Assembly: GCF_000176035.2 (NCBI RefSeq)
Contig: NC_015675.1
Coordinates: 2,360,001-2,424,000, forward strand
Direction: 5' to 3'
DNA from: Mesorhizobium opportunistum WSM2075
GTDB taxonomy: Bacteria > Pseudomonadota > Alphaproteobacteria > Rhizobiales > Rhizobiaceae
DNA: 64,000 nt
The position numbers and the translations under genes are program-made. The notes under the pieces are model-generated. The model did not search any database. It was not told the DNA's origin and worked only from the letters and a program-made list of their open reading frames with translations. The stretch's first letter is position 1. Each line of letters opens with the position of its first letter. Shown here in pieces: positions 8,134-16,813 of this stretch.

Positions 8134-9435
8134 ATGAGCGAGGGACACTCGACCTACACGCCCAAGACCGGTATCGAACGCTGGTTCGACGCCCGCATGC
8201 CGCTGCCGCGGCTGGTTTATGACAGCTTCGTCGCCTATCCGGTGCCGCGCAACCTCAACTATGCGTGGACCTTCGGCGGCATCCTGTCGATCATGCTGGT
8301 GGCGCAGATCCTGACCGGCATCGTGCTGGCCATGCACTACACGGCCGACACCAATCTCGCCTTCGGCTCGGTCGAGAAGATCATGCGCGATGTCAATTCC
8401 GGCTGGCTGCTGCGCTACATGCATGCCAACGGCGCCTCGTTCTTCTTCGTCGCCGTCTATATCCACATCTTCCGTGGCCTCTATTACGGCTCCTACAAGG
8501 CTCCGCGCGAACTGCTCTGGATCCTCGGCTGCATCATCTACCTCCTGATGATGGCGACCGGCTTCATGGGCTACGTGCTGCCATGGGGACAGATGAGCTT
8601 CTGGGGCGCGACCGTCATCACCGGCTTCTTCAGCGCCATTCCGCTGGTCGGCGACTGGATCCAGCAGCTGCTGCTGGGCGGCTTCGCCGTCGACAACCCG
8701 ACGCTCAACCGCTTCTTCGCGCTGCATTACCTGCTGCCCTTCATGATCGCCGGTGTCGTCGTGCTGCACGTCTGGGCGCTGCATGTCGTGGGCCAGTCAA
8801 ACCCGACCGGCATCGAGGTCAAATCGAAGACCGACACCGTCGCCTTCACCCCTTACGCGACCATCAAGGACGCGTTCGGCATGATCGTGTTCCTGTTCTT
8901 CTTCGCCTATTTCGTCTTCTACCTGCCGAACTATCTCGGCCATCCGGACAATTATACGGTCGCCAACCCGCTGAAGACCCCGGCCCATATCGTGCCGGAA
9001 TGGTACTTCCTGCCGTTCTACGCGATCCTGCGCGCCATCACCTTCAACATCGGGCCGATCAACTCCAAGCTCGGCGGCGTGCTGTGCATGTTCGGCGCCA
9101 TCGTCATGTTGTTCCTGGTGCCGTGGCTCGACACCTCCAAGGTGCGCTCGGCGGTCTACCGGCCCTGGTACAAGCTGTTCTTCTGGCTGTTCGTGGCCGA
9201 TGCCATCCTGCTCGGCTGGCTGGGCTCGCAGCCGGCGGAAGGCAGCTATGTGTTCATGGCGCAGATGGCGACGCTGTTCTACTTCGCCTTCTTCCTGATC
9301 GCGCTGCCGGTGCTGGGCCTGATCGAGACGCCACGCAGGGTGCCGAATTCGATCACCGAGGCGGTGCTCGAGAAGAACAAGGGCGGCAGCGGGCATCCGG
9401 CGGGCGCCACGGCCGCACCAGAGACCAAGGGCTAG
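8134..9435 (+). CDS. petB: Cytochrome b of the bc1 complex
   Basis: A 433-residue multi-span membrane protein carrying both b haems and the ubiquinol/ubiquinone sites. Visible are the [14 protein letters not shown] segment and the quinol-site [13 protein letters not shown] (PEWY near residue 288). Haem-ligand His residues lie in the second and fourth helices. The length and the Ala/Gly/Pro-rich C-terminal tail are usual for alphaproteobacteria. The start at 8134 is preceded by GGGGATATTTCG. It is the second gene of petABC; a 68-bp palindromic repeat follows its stop directly. Confidence 0.96.
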   Translation: MSEGHSTYTPKTGIERWFDARMPLPRLVYDSFVAYPVPRNLNYAWTFGGILSIMLVAQILTGIVLAMHYTADTNLAFGSVEKIMRDVNSGWLLRYMHANGASFFFVAVYIHIFRGLYYGSYKAPRELLWILGCIIYLLMMATGFMGYVLPWGQMSFWGATVITGFFSAIPLVGDWIQQLLLGGFAVDNPTLNRFFALHYLLPFMIAGVVVLHVWALHVVGQSNPTGIEVKSKTDTVAFTPYATIKDAFGMIVFLFFFAYFVFYLPNYLGHPDNYTVANPLKTPAHIVPEWYFLPFYAILRAITFNIGPINSKLGGVLCMFGAIVMLFLVPWLDTSKVRSAVYRPWYKLFFWLFVADAILLGWLGSQPAEGSYVFMAQMATLFYFAFFLIALPVLGLIETPRRVPNSITEAVLEKNKGGSGHPAGATAAPETKG

Positions 9436-9503
9436 AGCATGATCCCGAAAAGTGGGAACCGGTTTTCCCGGACAAACGGAACCGTTTGTCCAGAGATCAT
9501 GCT
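9436..9503. repeat. Palindromic intergenic repeat (AGCATGATC type)
   Basis: The outer arms AGCATGATC (9436-9444) and GATCATGCT (9495-9503) are perfect inverted copies. Inside are CCCGAAAAGTGGGAACCGG and an inner GACAAACGG/CCGTTTGTC hairpin. It lies 1 bp after the petB stop and before petC. Relatives with the same ends occur elsewhere in this window, e.g. 55676-55722. In the mRNA it would fold into a strong hairpin between the cistrons. Confidence 0.8.
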
Positions 9504-9546
9504 CAAACAGGAAGACAGAGCGGTAGAGAATCTAAGGGGATTTGGC

Positions 9547-10419
9547 ATGAAAAAGATTCTCACCTCGCTGGCGCTGATCGGCCTTGTGGCCGCCGGCGTT
9601 GGAACTGGAGGCACTTGGGCATTCGCCGCCGAAGAGGCGCACAATGCAGCCGCACCGACGCATTTCCCGATCGACGAGCCGAAGGAGATGAGCTGGAGCT
9701 TCACCGGCCCGTTCGGCACCTATGACAAGGCGCAGCTGCAACGCGGCCTGAAGGTCTACAAGGAAGTCTGCTCGGCCTGCCATTCGATGAATTTGGTAGC
9801 GTTCCGCACGCTGTCGGACCTCGGCTACAGTGACGCCCAGATCAAGACGCTGGCCGCCGAATACACCATTCATGACGGCCCCAACGATGCCGGCGACATG
9901 TTCGACCGTCCCGGCAAGCCGTCAGACCATTTCCCGGCGCCGTTCGCCAACGAAGAAGCTGCCGCTGCCTCCAACGGTGGCGCTGCGCCGCCGGACATGT
10001 CGCTGCTGGCCAAGGCGCGCGGCGTCGAGCGCGGCTTTCCGCAGTTCGTCTTCGACATCTTCACCCAGTATGACGCGGGCGGCCCCGACTATATCCATTC
10101 GCTGCTGACCGGCTACGACCAGACGCCGCCGGCTGGAATGGTCATCCCGGAGGGTACGCACTACAATCCGTATTTCATGTCGGGCGTGTCGCTGAAGATG
10201 CCCAAGCCGCTCTCCGACGGCCAGGTGACCTATGATGACGGCTCGCCGCAGACCGTCGACCAGTATTCCCGCGACGTGGCCGCCTTCCTGACATGGGCCG
10301 CCGAGCCGCACATGGAAGACCGCAAGAAAATGGGTTTCCGCGTGCTGGTGTTCCTGCTGCTGTTCGGCGCGCTGGTCTATCTGACCAAGCGCAAGGTGTG
10401 GGAAGGCATCGCCCACTGA
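9547..10419 (+). CDS. petC: Cytochrome c1
   Basis: A 290-residue haem protein of the bc1 complex, passing electrons from the Rieske centre to soluble cytochrome c. A cleavable signal peptide (MKKILTSLALIG... ending about AFA, residues 1-22) is followed by the haem motif CSACHS (about 73-78). The axial Met lies in the C-terminal half, and a membrane anchor (about 266-282) precedes the KRKVWEGIAH tail. ATG 9547 is chosen for the signal peptide; an upstream in-frame ATG at 9439 lies inside the palindromic repeat. A terminator follows 25 bp after the stop. Confidence 0.95.
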   Translation: MKKILTSLALIGLVAAGVGTGGTWAFAAEEAHNAAAPTHFPIDEPKEMSWSFTGPFGTYDKAQLQRGLKVYKEVCSACHSMNLVAFRTLSDLGYSDAQIKTLAAEYTIHDGPNDAGDMFDRPGKPSDHFPAPFANEEAAAASNGGAAPPDMSLLAKARGVERGFPQFVFDIFTQYDAGGPDYIHSLLTGYDQTPPAGMVIPEGTHYNPYFMSGVSLKMPKPLSDGQVTYDDGSPQTVDQYSRDVAAFLTWAAEPHMEDRKKMGFRVLVFLLLFGALVYLTKRKVWEGIAH

Positions 10420-10444
10420 GCGGGCGGACATAGCGAAATGCAGG

Positions 10445-10467
10445 GGGCGCCGAGAGGCGCCCTTTTT
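10445..10467 (+). terminator. Rho-independent terminator of petABC
   Basis: Perfect 7-bp stem GGGCGCC/GGCGCCC with a GAGA loop, followed by five T. Confidence 0.9.
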
Positions 10468-10545
10468 GCGTCCGGTTACGGTCATGTCACATGGCCGTCA
10501 CCGCATCTGGCGATCCTGCGGCATTCTCGAACAAAGGATCGCTCC

Positions 10546-11241
10546 ATGAAGAAATACGCATCGCTCGCGGCTGGTCTGCTGCTGCTGGTCATCGGCTCGG
10601 CCGCCCAGGCCGAAGACGCAAAACCCTTCGTCACCAACAAGGATGTCGACCTGACGATGATCCTGCCGCCTCCACCGGCGAACGATTCGGCCGAGACCAA
10701 GGCCGAACTCGGCGAGGTGCTGACGCTGCAGGTGACGCGCACGCCCGAAATGGAGGTCCGTGCCGTCGCCGATGCCGAGGAGAATGTCTGGCGCTTCGCC
10801 GATGTGATGGGGCCGAATTTCAGTGCGGAAAAGCTGCCGAAATTCAGCGCCTTCTTCGATCGCGTCGTGGCCACCGAAGGTGCTGTCGTCGACCCGGCCA
10901 AGGATATCTGGAAGCGTCCGCGCCCGCACCAGCTCAGCGAGCTCGTCAAGCCGGCGGTCAAGCTGTCGAGCTCCGGCTCCTGGCCGTCCGGCCACGCCAC
11001 TGTCGGCACCATGATGGGCATCATCCTTGCCGACATGGTTCCGGAGAGGCGCGCCGAGATCATGGCGCGCGCAGCCGAATACGCCCACAACCGCATTGTC
11101 GGCGGCATCCATTATCCGTCCGATGTCGAGATGGGCAAGATTTCCGGCAGCGTCATTGCCGCGGTCCTGCTCAACCGGGACGATTTCAAGGCCGAATATG
11201 AGGTGGCCAGGGCCGAGCTGCGTTCCGACCTCGGCATGTAG
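10546..11241 (+). CDS. Secreted PAP2-family acid phosphatase (class A type)
   Basis: 231 residues with a signal peptide (MKKYASLAAGLLLLVIG..., cleavage probably after AQA at 22). The vanadium-haloperoxidase/PAP2 motifs are complete: KRPRP (about 125-129), PSGHA (about 150-154) with the catalytic His, and HNRIVGGIHYPSD (about 187-199) with the nucleophile-region His and Asp. It is expected to hydrolyse phosphomonoesters in the periplasm. It is close in layout to PhoN/PhoC class A phosphatases. It stands alone between two terminators, so it is probably monocistronic. Confidence 0.9.
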   Translation: MKKYASLAAGLLLLVIGSAAQAEDAKPFVTNKDVDLTMILPPPPANDSAETKAELGEVLTLQVTRTPEMEVRAVADAEENVWRFADVMGPNFSAEKLPKFSAFFDRVVATEGAVVDPAKDIWKRPRPHQLSELVKPAVKLSSSGSWPSGHATVGTMMGIILADMVPERRAEIMARAAEYAHNRIVGGIHYPSDVEMGKISGSVIAAVLLNRDDFKAEYEVARAELRSDLGM

Positions 11242-11266
11242 CGTTCGTCGGCAATCTCGGCAGAGA

Positions 11267-11289
11267 GGGGCGCTTCAGGCGCCCCTTTT
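11267..11289 (+). terminator. Rho-independent terminator after phosphatase
   Basis: Stem GGGGCGC/GCGCCCC with loop TTCAG and a TTTT tail. Confidence 0.88.
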
Positions 11290-11403
11290 CGTGTTCACGG
11301 CCGTGCTCTATGGGGAGTTCAGCAATTAGTCCGTTGGCATGGCCGCATCTGGTTGATATTTCAACAGTGGCAAAGGCTTCGTCCGCCATGGCCTTGGAAA
11401 TCG

Positions 11404-12552
11404 ATGATGCGGCTCAGCGACTGTCACAATTTTTCCGATTTCCGGCGGATGGCACAGCGAAAGCTGCCGGGCCCGATCTTCAATTACATCGATGGCGCGG
11501 CCGATGACGAGGTCACTTATCGCCGCAACACCGCAAGTTTCGAAAGCTGTGACCTGGTCCCCAACGTCCTGCGCGGGGTGAGCGAGATCGACATGTCGGT
11601 GACCGTCATGGGCCAGAAATTGGCTATGCCGTTCTATTGCTCGCCGACTGCCCTGCAGCGGCTTTTCCACCATCAGGGCGAAAGGGCGGTCGCCAAAGCC
11701 GCGGCCAAATACGGCACGATGTTCGGTGTTTCCACGCTCGGCACCGTCAGCCTCGAGGAGGTGCGCAGGATCAGCGGCAGCCCGCAGATCTACCAGTTCT
11801 ACTTCCACCGAGATCGCGGCCTCAACCGGGCGATGATACAGCGGGCAAAGCAGGTTGGCGTAGAAGTGATGATGCTGACCGTCGACAGCATCACCGGGGG
11901 CAATCGCGAACGCGACAAGCGCACTGGCTTTGCCATTCCCTTCAAACTCAACCTTGCCGGCATGGCGCAGTTCGCGCTGAAGCCGGCTTGGGCAGTCAAC
12001 TATTTCACCCATGAGGGCTTCAAGTTGCCGCAGCTCGACGAACATGTCGACATGGGCGGCGGCACGATGTCGATCAGCCGCTATTTCACCGAGATGCTCG
12101 ATCCGTCGATGACCTGGGACGATGTCGCCGAGATGGTCAGGCAGTGGTCGGGTGCGTTCTGCCTCAAGGGTATCATGTCGGTGGAGGATGCCAGACGCGC
12201 CGTCGATATCGGCTGCAGCGGCATCGTACTGTCCAACCATGGCGGGCGGCAGTTGGATGGCTCGCGGGCGGCATTCGACCAGCTTGCCGAGGTCGTCGAT
12301 GCCGTCGGCGACAAGATCGACGTCATCATGGATGGTGGTGTGCAGCGCGGCACCCATGTGCTGAAGGCACTGTCGCTCGGGGCCAAGGCCGTCGGCATTG
12401 GCCGTTACTATATGTTTCCTCTGGCGGCGGCCGGCCAACCGGGTGTCGAAAGGGCGCTCGAGCAGATGCGGGTCGAGGTCGAACGCGGCATGAAGCTGAT
12501 GGGCTGCAGTTCGATCGGACAATTGTCGCGCTCCAATCTCCGTTTCAGATAG
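11404..12552 (+). CDS. FMN-dependent alpha-hydroxy-acid dehydrogenase (L-lactate dehydrogenase-like)
   Basis: About 382 residues starting at one of two adjacent ATGs (11404/11407). It has the TIM-barrel family's [11 protein letters not shown] start (about 26-36), the substrate-region RERDKRTGF (about 160-168), active-site His in [10 protein letters not shown] (about 262-271) and the FMN-phosphate region [18 protein letters not shown] (about 302-319). It oxidises a 2-hydroxy acid, most often L-lactate, passing electrons to the respiratory chain or oxygen. Substrate cannot be fixed by reading. Usual family length is 370-390. Confidence 0.87.
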   Translation: MMRLSDCHNFSDFRRMAQRKLPGPIFNYIDGAADDEVTYRRNTASFESCDLVPNVLRGVSEIDMSVTVMGQKLAMPFYCSPTALQRLFHHQGERAVAKAAAKYGTMFGVSTLGTVSLEEVRRISGSPQIYQFYFHRDRGLNRAMIQRAKQVGVEVMMLTVDSITGGNRERDKRTGFAIPFKLNLAGMAQFALKPAWAVNYFTHEGFKLPQLDEHVDMGGGTMSISRYFTEMLDPSMTWDDVAEMVRQWSGAFCLKGIMSVEDARRAVDIGCSGIVLSNHGGRQLDGSRAAFDQLAEVVDAVGDKIDVIMDGGVQRGTHVLKALSLGAKAVGIGRYYMFPLAAAGQPGVERALEQMRVEVERGMKLMGCSSIGQLSRSNLRFR

Positions 12553-12739
12553 TCGGGGTCGGGCGGACCATCGCGGATCATGCGGATGCGGAATATGGCT
12601 GGGTCGGCGAGATCGATCCCTCGCCGATGCGGCTTGTCTCAGCCGCCACATCGCGCTAGCCGTTGTCGGTCGCGCCGGGTTACGATTGGACCCTGCCGCC
12701 TTTCACGCGTGTCAGTTGGATCATCCGGAGAGCCGTCTC

Positions 12740-13285
12740 ATGAAACCCTCGCTCGAAGACACGCTGCTGGCGTCGATCCGCACCATTCCGGACTATCCCA
12801 AGCCCGGCATCCTGTTTCGCGACATCACCACGCTGCTTGGCAATGCGCGCGCCTTCCGCCGCGCCATCGACGAGCTGGTGCATCCCTATGCCGGCCAGAA
12901 GATCGACAAGATCGCCGGTATCGAGGCGCGCGGCTTCATCCTTGGCGGCGCCGTCGCCCACCAGCTCTCGGCTGGCTTCGTGCCGATCCGCAAGAAGGGC
13001 AAGCTGCCCTACGAGACCGTGCGCGTCGCCTACAGCCTGGAATACGGGCTCGACGAGATGGAGATGCACAAGGACGGCGTTGCCCCTGGAGAGAAGGTGA
13101 TCCTCGTCGACGACCTGATCGCCACTGGCGGCACGGCGGAGGCGGCGGTCAAGCTCTTGCGCCAGATCGGCGCCGATATCCTCGCCGCCTGCTTCGTCAT
13201 CGACCTGCCAGACCTCGGCGGGCGCGCCAAGCTGGAAGCGCTTGGCGTGCCGGTGCGGACGCTGATCGGGTTCGAGGGGCATTGA
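12740..13285 (+). CDS. apt: Adenine phosphoribosyltransferase
   Basis: 181 residues; converts adenine plus PRPP to AMP in purine salvage. It shows the [16 protein letters not shown]-terminal signature (about 15-29), [10 protein letters not shown] (about 61-70) and the PRPP-binding loop [13 protein letters not shown] (about 121-133). The start at 12740 gives the standard N-terminus [16 protein letters not shown]; a GGAGAG sequence precedes it. The 187 bp before it hold no other recognisable gene. A small palindromic repeat follows it. Confidence 0.96.
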   Translation: MKPSLEDTLLASIRTIPDYPKPGILFRDITTLLGNARAFRRAIDELVHPYAGQKIDKIAGIEARGFILGGAVAHQLSAGFVPIRKKGKLPYETVRVAYSLEYGLDEMEMHKDGVAPGEKVILVDDLIATGGTAEAAVKLLRQIGADILAACFVIDLPDLGGRAKLEALGVPVRTLIGFEGH

Positions 13286-13299
13286 GGGAGCAGTTCTTC

Positions 13300-13322
13300 C
13301 CTTCTCCCGCAAGGGGAGAAGG
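13300..13322. repeat. Small palindrome CCTTCTCCC/GGGGAGAAGG
   Basis: Imperfect hairpin with a GCAA loop between the convergent apt and MaoC genes. Related hairpins occur at 46187-46210, 52134-52156 and 56778-56800, all intergenic, so this is a dispersed family and not simply a terminator. Confidence 0.7.
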
Positions 13323-13339
13323 AAGAGCGCCCAGCGCCG

Positions 13340-13810
13340 CTACTCCGTCCTCACCAGCACGGCGCTCTCGAACTCCAGCACCTTGTCGCCGGCCGAGGCG
13401 AAGGCCTCGCAGCGCAGTGCCAGCAGGCGCCAGCCGGGGCGCGAGGCGATCGGGCGGTGGGAAAGGGCGGTGCGCGTGAAGGTGACGGTCTCGCCGGCGT
13501 AGACTGGCTTCAGCCATTTCAGGTTCTTGAAGCCGGGCGAGGGGCCGAATTCGGGGACCATGCCGGGGCCGTTCCAGGCAGCGCCCCCGGTGTCCATGCC
13601 GGCTTCGAGATTGAGTTTCATCCAGGTGGCGGCGGTATGCCAGCCGGACGCGCAGAGGCCGCCGAGCACGCTCTTCCTGGCGGCTTCCTCGTCGACATGG
13701 AAGATCTGCGGGTCGTATTTGCGGGCGAAGGCCTTGATCGCCTCGGGCTCGAATGTGTGCGAGCCCAGCGTCACGGTGGTGCCGATGCGGAAGAATTCGT
13801 CCAGGGTCAT
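13340..13810 (-). CDS. MaoC-family dehydratase (second of pair)
   Basis: 156 residues with a hot-dog fold of the (R)-specific enoyl-CoA hydratase/MaoC type. The hydratase motif appears as YDPQIFHVDEEAARKS (about 32-47) with the conserved Asp and His, followed by GLCASGWHTAATWM (about 52-65). It likely acts on an acyl-CoA or hydroxyacyl-CoA. It overlaps the upstream paralogue by 4 bp (ATGA), so the two subunits are probably made together and may form a heterodimer. Confidence 0.87.
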   Translation of the reverse strand: MTLDEFFRIGTTVTLGSHTFEPEAIKAFARKYDPQIFHVDEEAARKSVLGGLCASGWHTAATWMKLNLEAGMDTGGAAWNGPGMVPEFGPSPGFKNLKWLKPVYAGETVTFTRTALSHRPIASRPGWRLLALRCEAFASAGDKVLEFESAVLVRTE

Positions 13811-14277
13811 GCCAAGCTCCCCGCGGCCTCACGCGTGAGGAACATGACGGAATTCTCAAGCTCGAAAACGCTTTCGCCGCGCTGGTTGAACAGTTCGCTG
13901 CGCATGGTGACGAAGCCCAGTTGCGGTTTCGATTTCGACAGGCGCCTGGCGATGACCACGAGGCTGCCGGTGAGCTGGTCGCCGGCCAGGACCGGCTTCT
14001 TCCATTTGACCTGGTCGACGCCGGGCGCGCCCTGGCAGGTGGAGTCCAGCAGGAAGGCATCGCACAGCATGCGCATGAACATGGCGCAGGTATGCCAGCC
14101 CGAGGCCGCCAGCCCGCCAAGGATGCTGGCCTTGCCGGCCTCCTCGTCGAGATGCATCGGCTGGGCGTCGAATTCCCGCGCGAATTCGACGATCTCGGCG
14201 GCACTTACCAGCTTGGTGCCGAGGTCGAGCGAGATGCCCTCGACGAAGTCCTCATAGGCCCAGGTTTTTGCAGTCAT
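13807..14277 (-). CDS. MaoC-family dehydratase (first of pair)
   Basis: A 156-residue paralogue of the next gene with the same hot-dog motif, FDAQPMHLDEEAGKAS (about 36-51), and GLAASGWHTCAMFM. The expected catalytic Asp and His are present. It is translationally coupled to the downstream copy through an ATGA overlap at 13807-13810. Equal length and coupling suggest a two-chain dehydratase. Pathway unknown: fatty-acid, PHA or aromatic acyl-CoA metabolism are all possible. Confidence 0.87.
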   Translation of the reverse strand: MTAKTWAYEDFVEGISLDLGTKLVSAAEIVEFAREFDAQPMHLDEEAGKASILGGLAASGWHTCAMFMRMLCDAFLLDSTCQGAPGVDQVKWKKPVLAGDQLTGSLVVIARRLSKSKPQLGFVTMRSELFNQRGESVFELENSVMFLTREAAGSLA

Positions 14278-14403
14278 GGTCTGAAATCCGGCTCAGGAAT
14301 CCGCGATCCCCAGGGATCGGGCATCCCGGATGCAGGCCGGGCGCGGTTTGGTCAAGTTATTTCTGGTGCGCCAGCAACAGGCAGTCCGCCCGTGGCGAAC
14401 CGA

Positions 14404-15378
14404 TCAAAGCCAGCCGCGGCGGCGGAAATACCAGAAGGGCAGGATCGCCGACAGGATCATCAGGCCGATGGCGAAGGGATAGCCAAGCTGCCATTTCAGC
14501 TCGGGAATGACATCGAAATTCATGCCGTAGATGGAGGCGACCAGCGTTGGTGGCAGGAAGATGACGGCGGCAACCGAGAAGATCTTGATGATGGCGTTCT
14601 GCTCGATCGAGATCATGCCGAGCGTGGCGTCGAGCAGGAAGGAGATCTTCTGCGACAGGAAGGTGGCGTGGTCGGCAAGCGACAGCACGTCGCGCGACAA
14701 GGTCTTGATGCGGGCGCGAATATCCTTGCTCATCCTGGTCTGGGTGGCGACATGGGCGAGGAAACCGGCGAGGCGCTGCAGCGAGATCAGGCTGTCGCGC
14801 ACGGAGGAGGCGATGTCCTCCTTGCGGCCGATGGCTTTCAGCAGCTCCTGGAAGTCGCGGTTGCGCTTCGACGCCTTGGTCGAGGTCGCCTGGAAGATGT
14901 CACGCGAGATCACTTCCACGTCACGGCCGGCGCGCTCGAGAATGTCGGCAAGGCGATCGACGATCGCTTCCAGCAGGCCGATCAGGATGGTGTCGCCGCT
15001 GGTGCATCCGGTCGCCGCCTTCTCCGCGCGCAGCGGAAAGGTCTTGAACGCCTTCGGTTCGTGGTAGCGAACGGTGATCAGCCTGTTGCCGGCAAGCGCG
15101 AACGTGACCGGCGACATCAGGGGATCGTCGACCTCGGTCTGGGCGGGCAGAGTGGCGGTCATGAAGTAGGCGCCGTCCTCGATGTAGAGGCGGCTGGAAA
15201 TCTCGATCTCCTCCATCTCCTCGCGGGTCGGGATGGCGATGCCGAGCCAGCTTTCGATGGTGGCCTCTTCCTCCTTGGTCGGATTGACGAGATCGGCCCA
15301 GACCACCTTGTCGCCATTGGCCTGGAGGTCGTCGGTGAGGCGCAGGCGATCATTGTCGACGACGAAGGCCTTGATCAT
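14404..15378 (-). CDS. corA: CorA-family divalent cation transporter
   Basis: A 324-residue inner-membrane Mg2+ (or Co2+/Ni2+) channel. A large cytoplasmic N-terminal domain with a long helical stalk (about 150-260) leads to two C-terminal membrane helices. The selectivity signature sits in the loop as YGMNF (about 283-287). The basic tail RRRGWL ends the protein. Family length is usually 310-330. It is monocistronic; 126 bp separates it from the MaoC pair. Ion specificity cannot be told. Confidence 0.92.
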   Translation of the reverse strand: MIKAFVVDNDRLRLTDDLQANGDKVVWADLVNPTKEEEATIESWLGIAIPTREEMEEIEISSRLYIEDGAYFMTATLPAQTEVDDPLMSPVTFALAGNRLITVRYHEPKAFKTFPLRAEKAATGCTSGDTILIGLLEAIVDRLADILERAGRDVEVISRDIFQATSTKASKRNRDFQELLKAIGRKEDIASSVRDSLISLQRLAGFLAHVATQTRMSKDIRARIKTLSRDVLSLADHATFLSQKISFLLDATLGMISIEQNAIIKIFSVAAVIFLPPTLVASIYGMNFDVIPELKWQLGYPFAIGLMILSAILPFWYFRRRGWL

Positions 15379-15593
15379 CGCCGGATCTCCCCTGCTGGAT
15401 TAAAGGGCGTTTGGATTGATGTCGGATTGCACGGCTCTTCGTCGCATGCGCCGAGCGTGTGCCTGCCGCTTAGACCCGTGCCATGACAAAATCAAGACAA
15501 GTGGCCATTGGACGGGATGGCACAGGGCTCGGAGATACGCCGATGGTGCATCGCCGCAGGATGGCGACGATGCTTTGGATGCCCAGCGTGCGA
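15379..15593. other. Intergenic region between corA and the ychF 3'-end copy
   Basis: A 215-bp region holding the corA promoter side. Under the integration model it is the original downstream flank of ychF. No gene is supported: an open frame at 15483-15791 (+) runs antisense through the duplicated ychF end and is taken as a by-product. Confidence 0.5.
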
Positions 15594-15716
15594 GCATCAC
15601 GTGTTGAACTTGAACAGCATGATGTCGCCGTCCTGGACGACATATTCCTTGCCTTCGTCGCGTGCCTTGCCGGCTTCCTTGGCCGCTACTTCGCCGCCCA
15701 GCGCGACGAAGTCGTT
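15594..15716 (-). repeat. Displaced copy of the ychF 3' end (left boundary of cassette)
   Basis: 123 bp matching 17648-17770 at 122 positions. The single difference (15603 G, 17657 A) is synonymous (Asn codon AAC/AAT) when read as ychF on the minus strand. The copy holds the last 39 codons, the stop and 3 bp beyond. Direct repeats at both ends of the tcmP cassette look like attL/attR of an element that integrates in the 3' end of ychF and restores the reading frame. Confidence 0.92.
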
Positions 15717-15886
15717 ACAGGCCCTTATAGATGGTTCATGCGCGCGTTTCAGCTTGTTGCATTTGCTTTAGATACTTTGTTGAAGAGATAAGGGGTACTT
15801 TTCGGGGCTACATTGCTCGTTCCTCGAACGCCAAATTGGCTAGACACTTGCCCATTTTCGAGGTTGGATAGTGCGCTTGGGCGGGG
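15717..15886. other. AT-richer leader region of the tcmP cassette
   Basis: 170 bp immediately inside the left repeat, clearly richer in A+T than the surrounding genome. It presumably contains the tcmP promoter. A weak GGGCGGGG precedes the ATG at 15887. No recombinase remnant is visible. Confidence 0.5.
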
Positions 15887-16813
15887 ATGTTAAATTTGGC
15901 AAAACATGTCTTTGGGGGACCTGACACGTCGAGAAAATTGAAATGTCTGCAAGAGTATTTGCAGGCGTTTTCGATTGCGCTTCGAAATCAGGATTTTGCT
16001 TGCATCTACATCGACGCATTTGCTGGTTCTGGCACTCGCACCGAAGTGCGCCCCGGTTTGCCGCTATTCGGGCCGGATTTTGCTGAGCCAGAGGAAATCA
16101 CGACACCAGGGTCGGCCCGAATCGCGATCGAAATCGATCCACCAATGCACTCGATTGTTCTCATTGAACAAGACACGTTCCGGTTCTCAGAACTTCAAAC
16201 TCTGGTTGAGGAGTATCCAGATCGCAAAATCATCGTGCGCAATGGGGACGCCAATAAACTCGTGCAGCGTCTATGCACGAATACCCCCTGGCGAGGTTCC
16301 GAAATTGTCGGCCGTGGAATACGTGGGGTTATTTTTCTCGATCCGTACGGCATGGAGGTGTCTTGGGAGACGGTGGAGGCAATTGCCAAAACCGAGGCAC
16401 TGGATTGTTGGTACTTCTTTCCGCTGTCCGGCCTCTACAGGAATGCTCCGCACGATCCGGCAAAGCTCGATCTTGGCAAGCAAGCAAGTCTAGATAGGGT
16501 TCTAGGCGCCAGCGACTGGCGGTCTCGTTGGTATAATCATGAAATTGCGCGTGAAGACATTTTCGAAACGCAGGGGCTGGCGGCGCGCCGAGCTGATGTA
16601 AACGCGATTGAAGCCTATGTGAAAGAACGCCTTGAAACCGCCTTCAAAGGTGCCGTGCTTGATCCGGTTCGGCTTCACCACAGGAACGGTGCGCCGCTTG
16701 CATCGCTTTTCTTTGCGGTTTCGAATACTAGCTCGGCAGCCGTGAAGCTGGCGACCAAGATGGCATCTCACATTCTCAATTCTGGTAGGTCATCCCACAA
16801 GCGCTCACGATAG
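15887..16813 (+). CDS. tcmP: Three-Cys-motif partner protein TcmP
   Basis: 308 residues with the layout of TcmP proteins: an N-terminal FGGPDTSRKLKCLQEYL (9-25), a Rossmann SAM-methyltransferase-like motif YIDAFAGSG (41-49), an acidic motif-II candidate VLIEQD (91-96) and a motif-IV-like FLDPYGMEVSW (150-160). It is predicted to be a nucleotide- or SAM-binding partner of the three-Cys protein encoded convergently; the biochemical role of this family is not established to my knowledge. Codons are AT-richer than in the neighbours, and it lies between duplicated ychF ends, both signs of transfer. Its last 46 bp overlap the partner gene's 3' end. Confidence 0.8.
   Translation: MLNLAKHVFGGPDTSRKLKCLQEYLQAFSIALRNQDFACIYIDAFAGSGTRTEVRPGLPLFGPDFAEPEEITTPGSARIAIEIDPPMHSIVLIEQDTFRFSELQTLVEEYPDRKIIVRNGDANKLVQRLCTNTPWRGSEIVGRGIRGVIFLDPYGMEVSWETVEAIAKTEALDCWYFFPLSGLYRNAPHDPAKLDLGKQASLDRVLGASDWRSRWYNHEIAREDIFETQGLAARRADVNAIEAYVKERLETAFKGAVLDPVRLHHRNGAPLASLFFAVSNTSSAAVKLATKMASHILNSGRSSHKRSR

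Noticed and set aside
15483..15791. Small plus-strand frame across the left ychF repeat
   Set aside because: It runs antisense through the duplicated ychF end and has no ribosome-binding site; it is open because the ychF copy is coding on the other strand.
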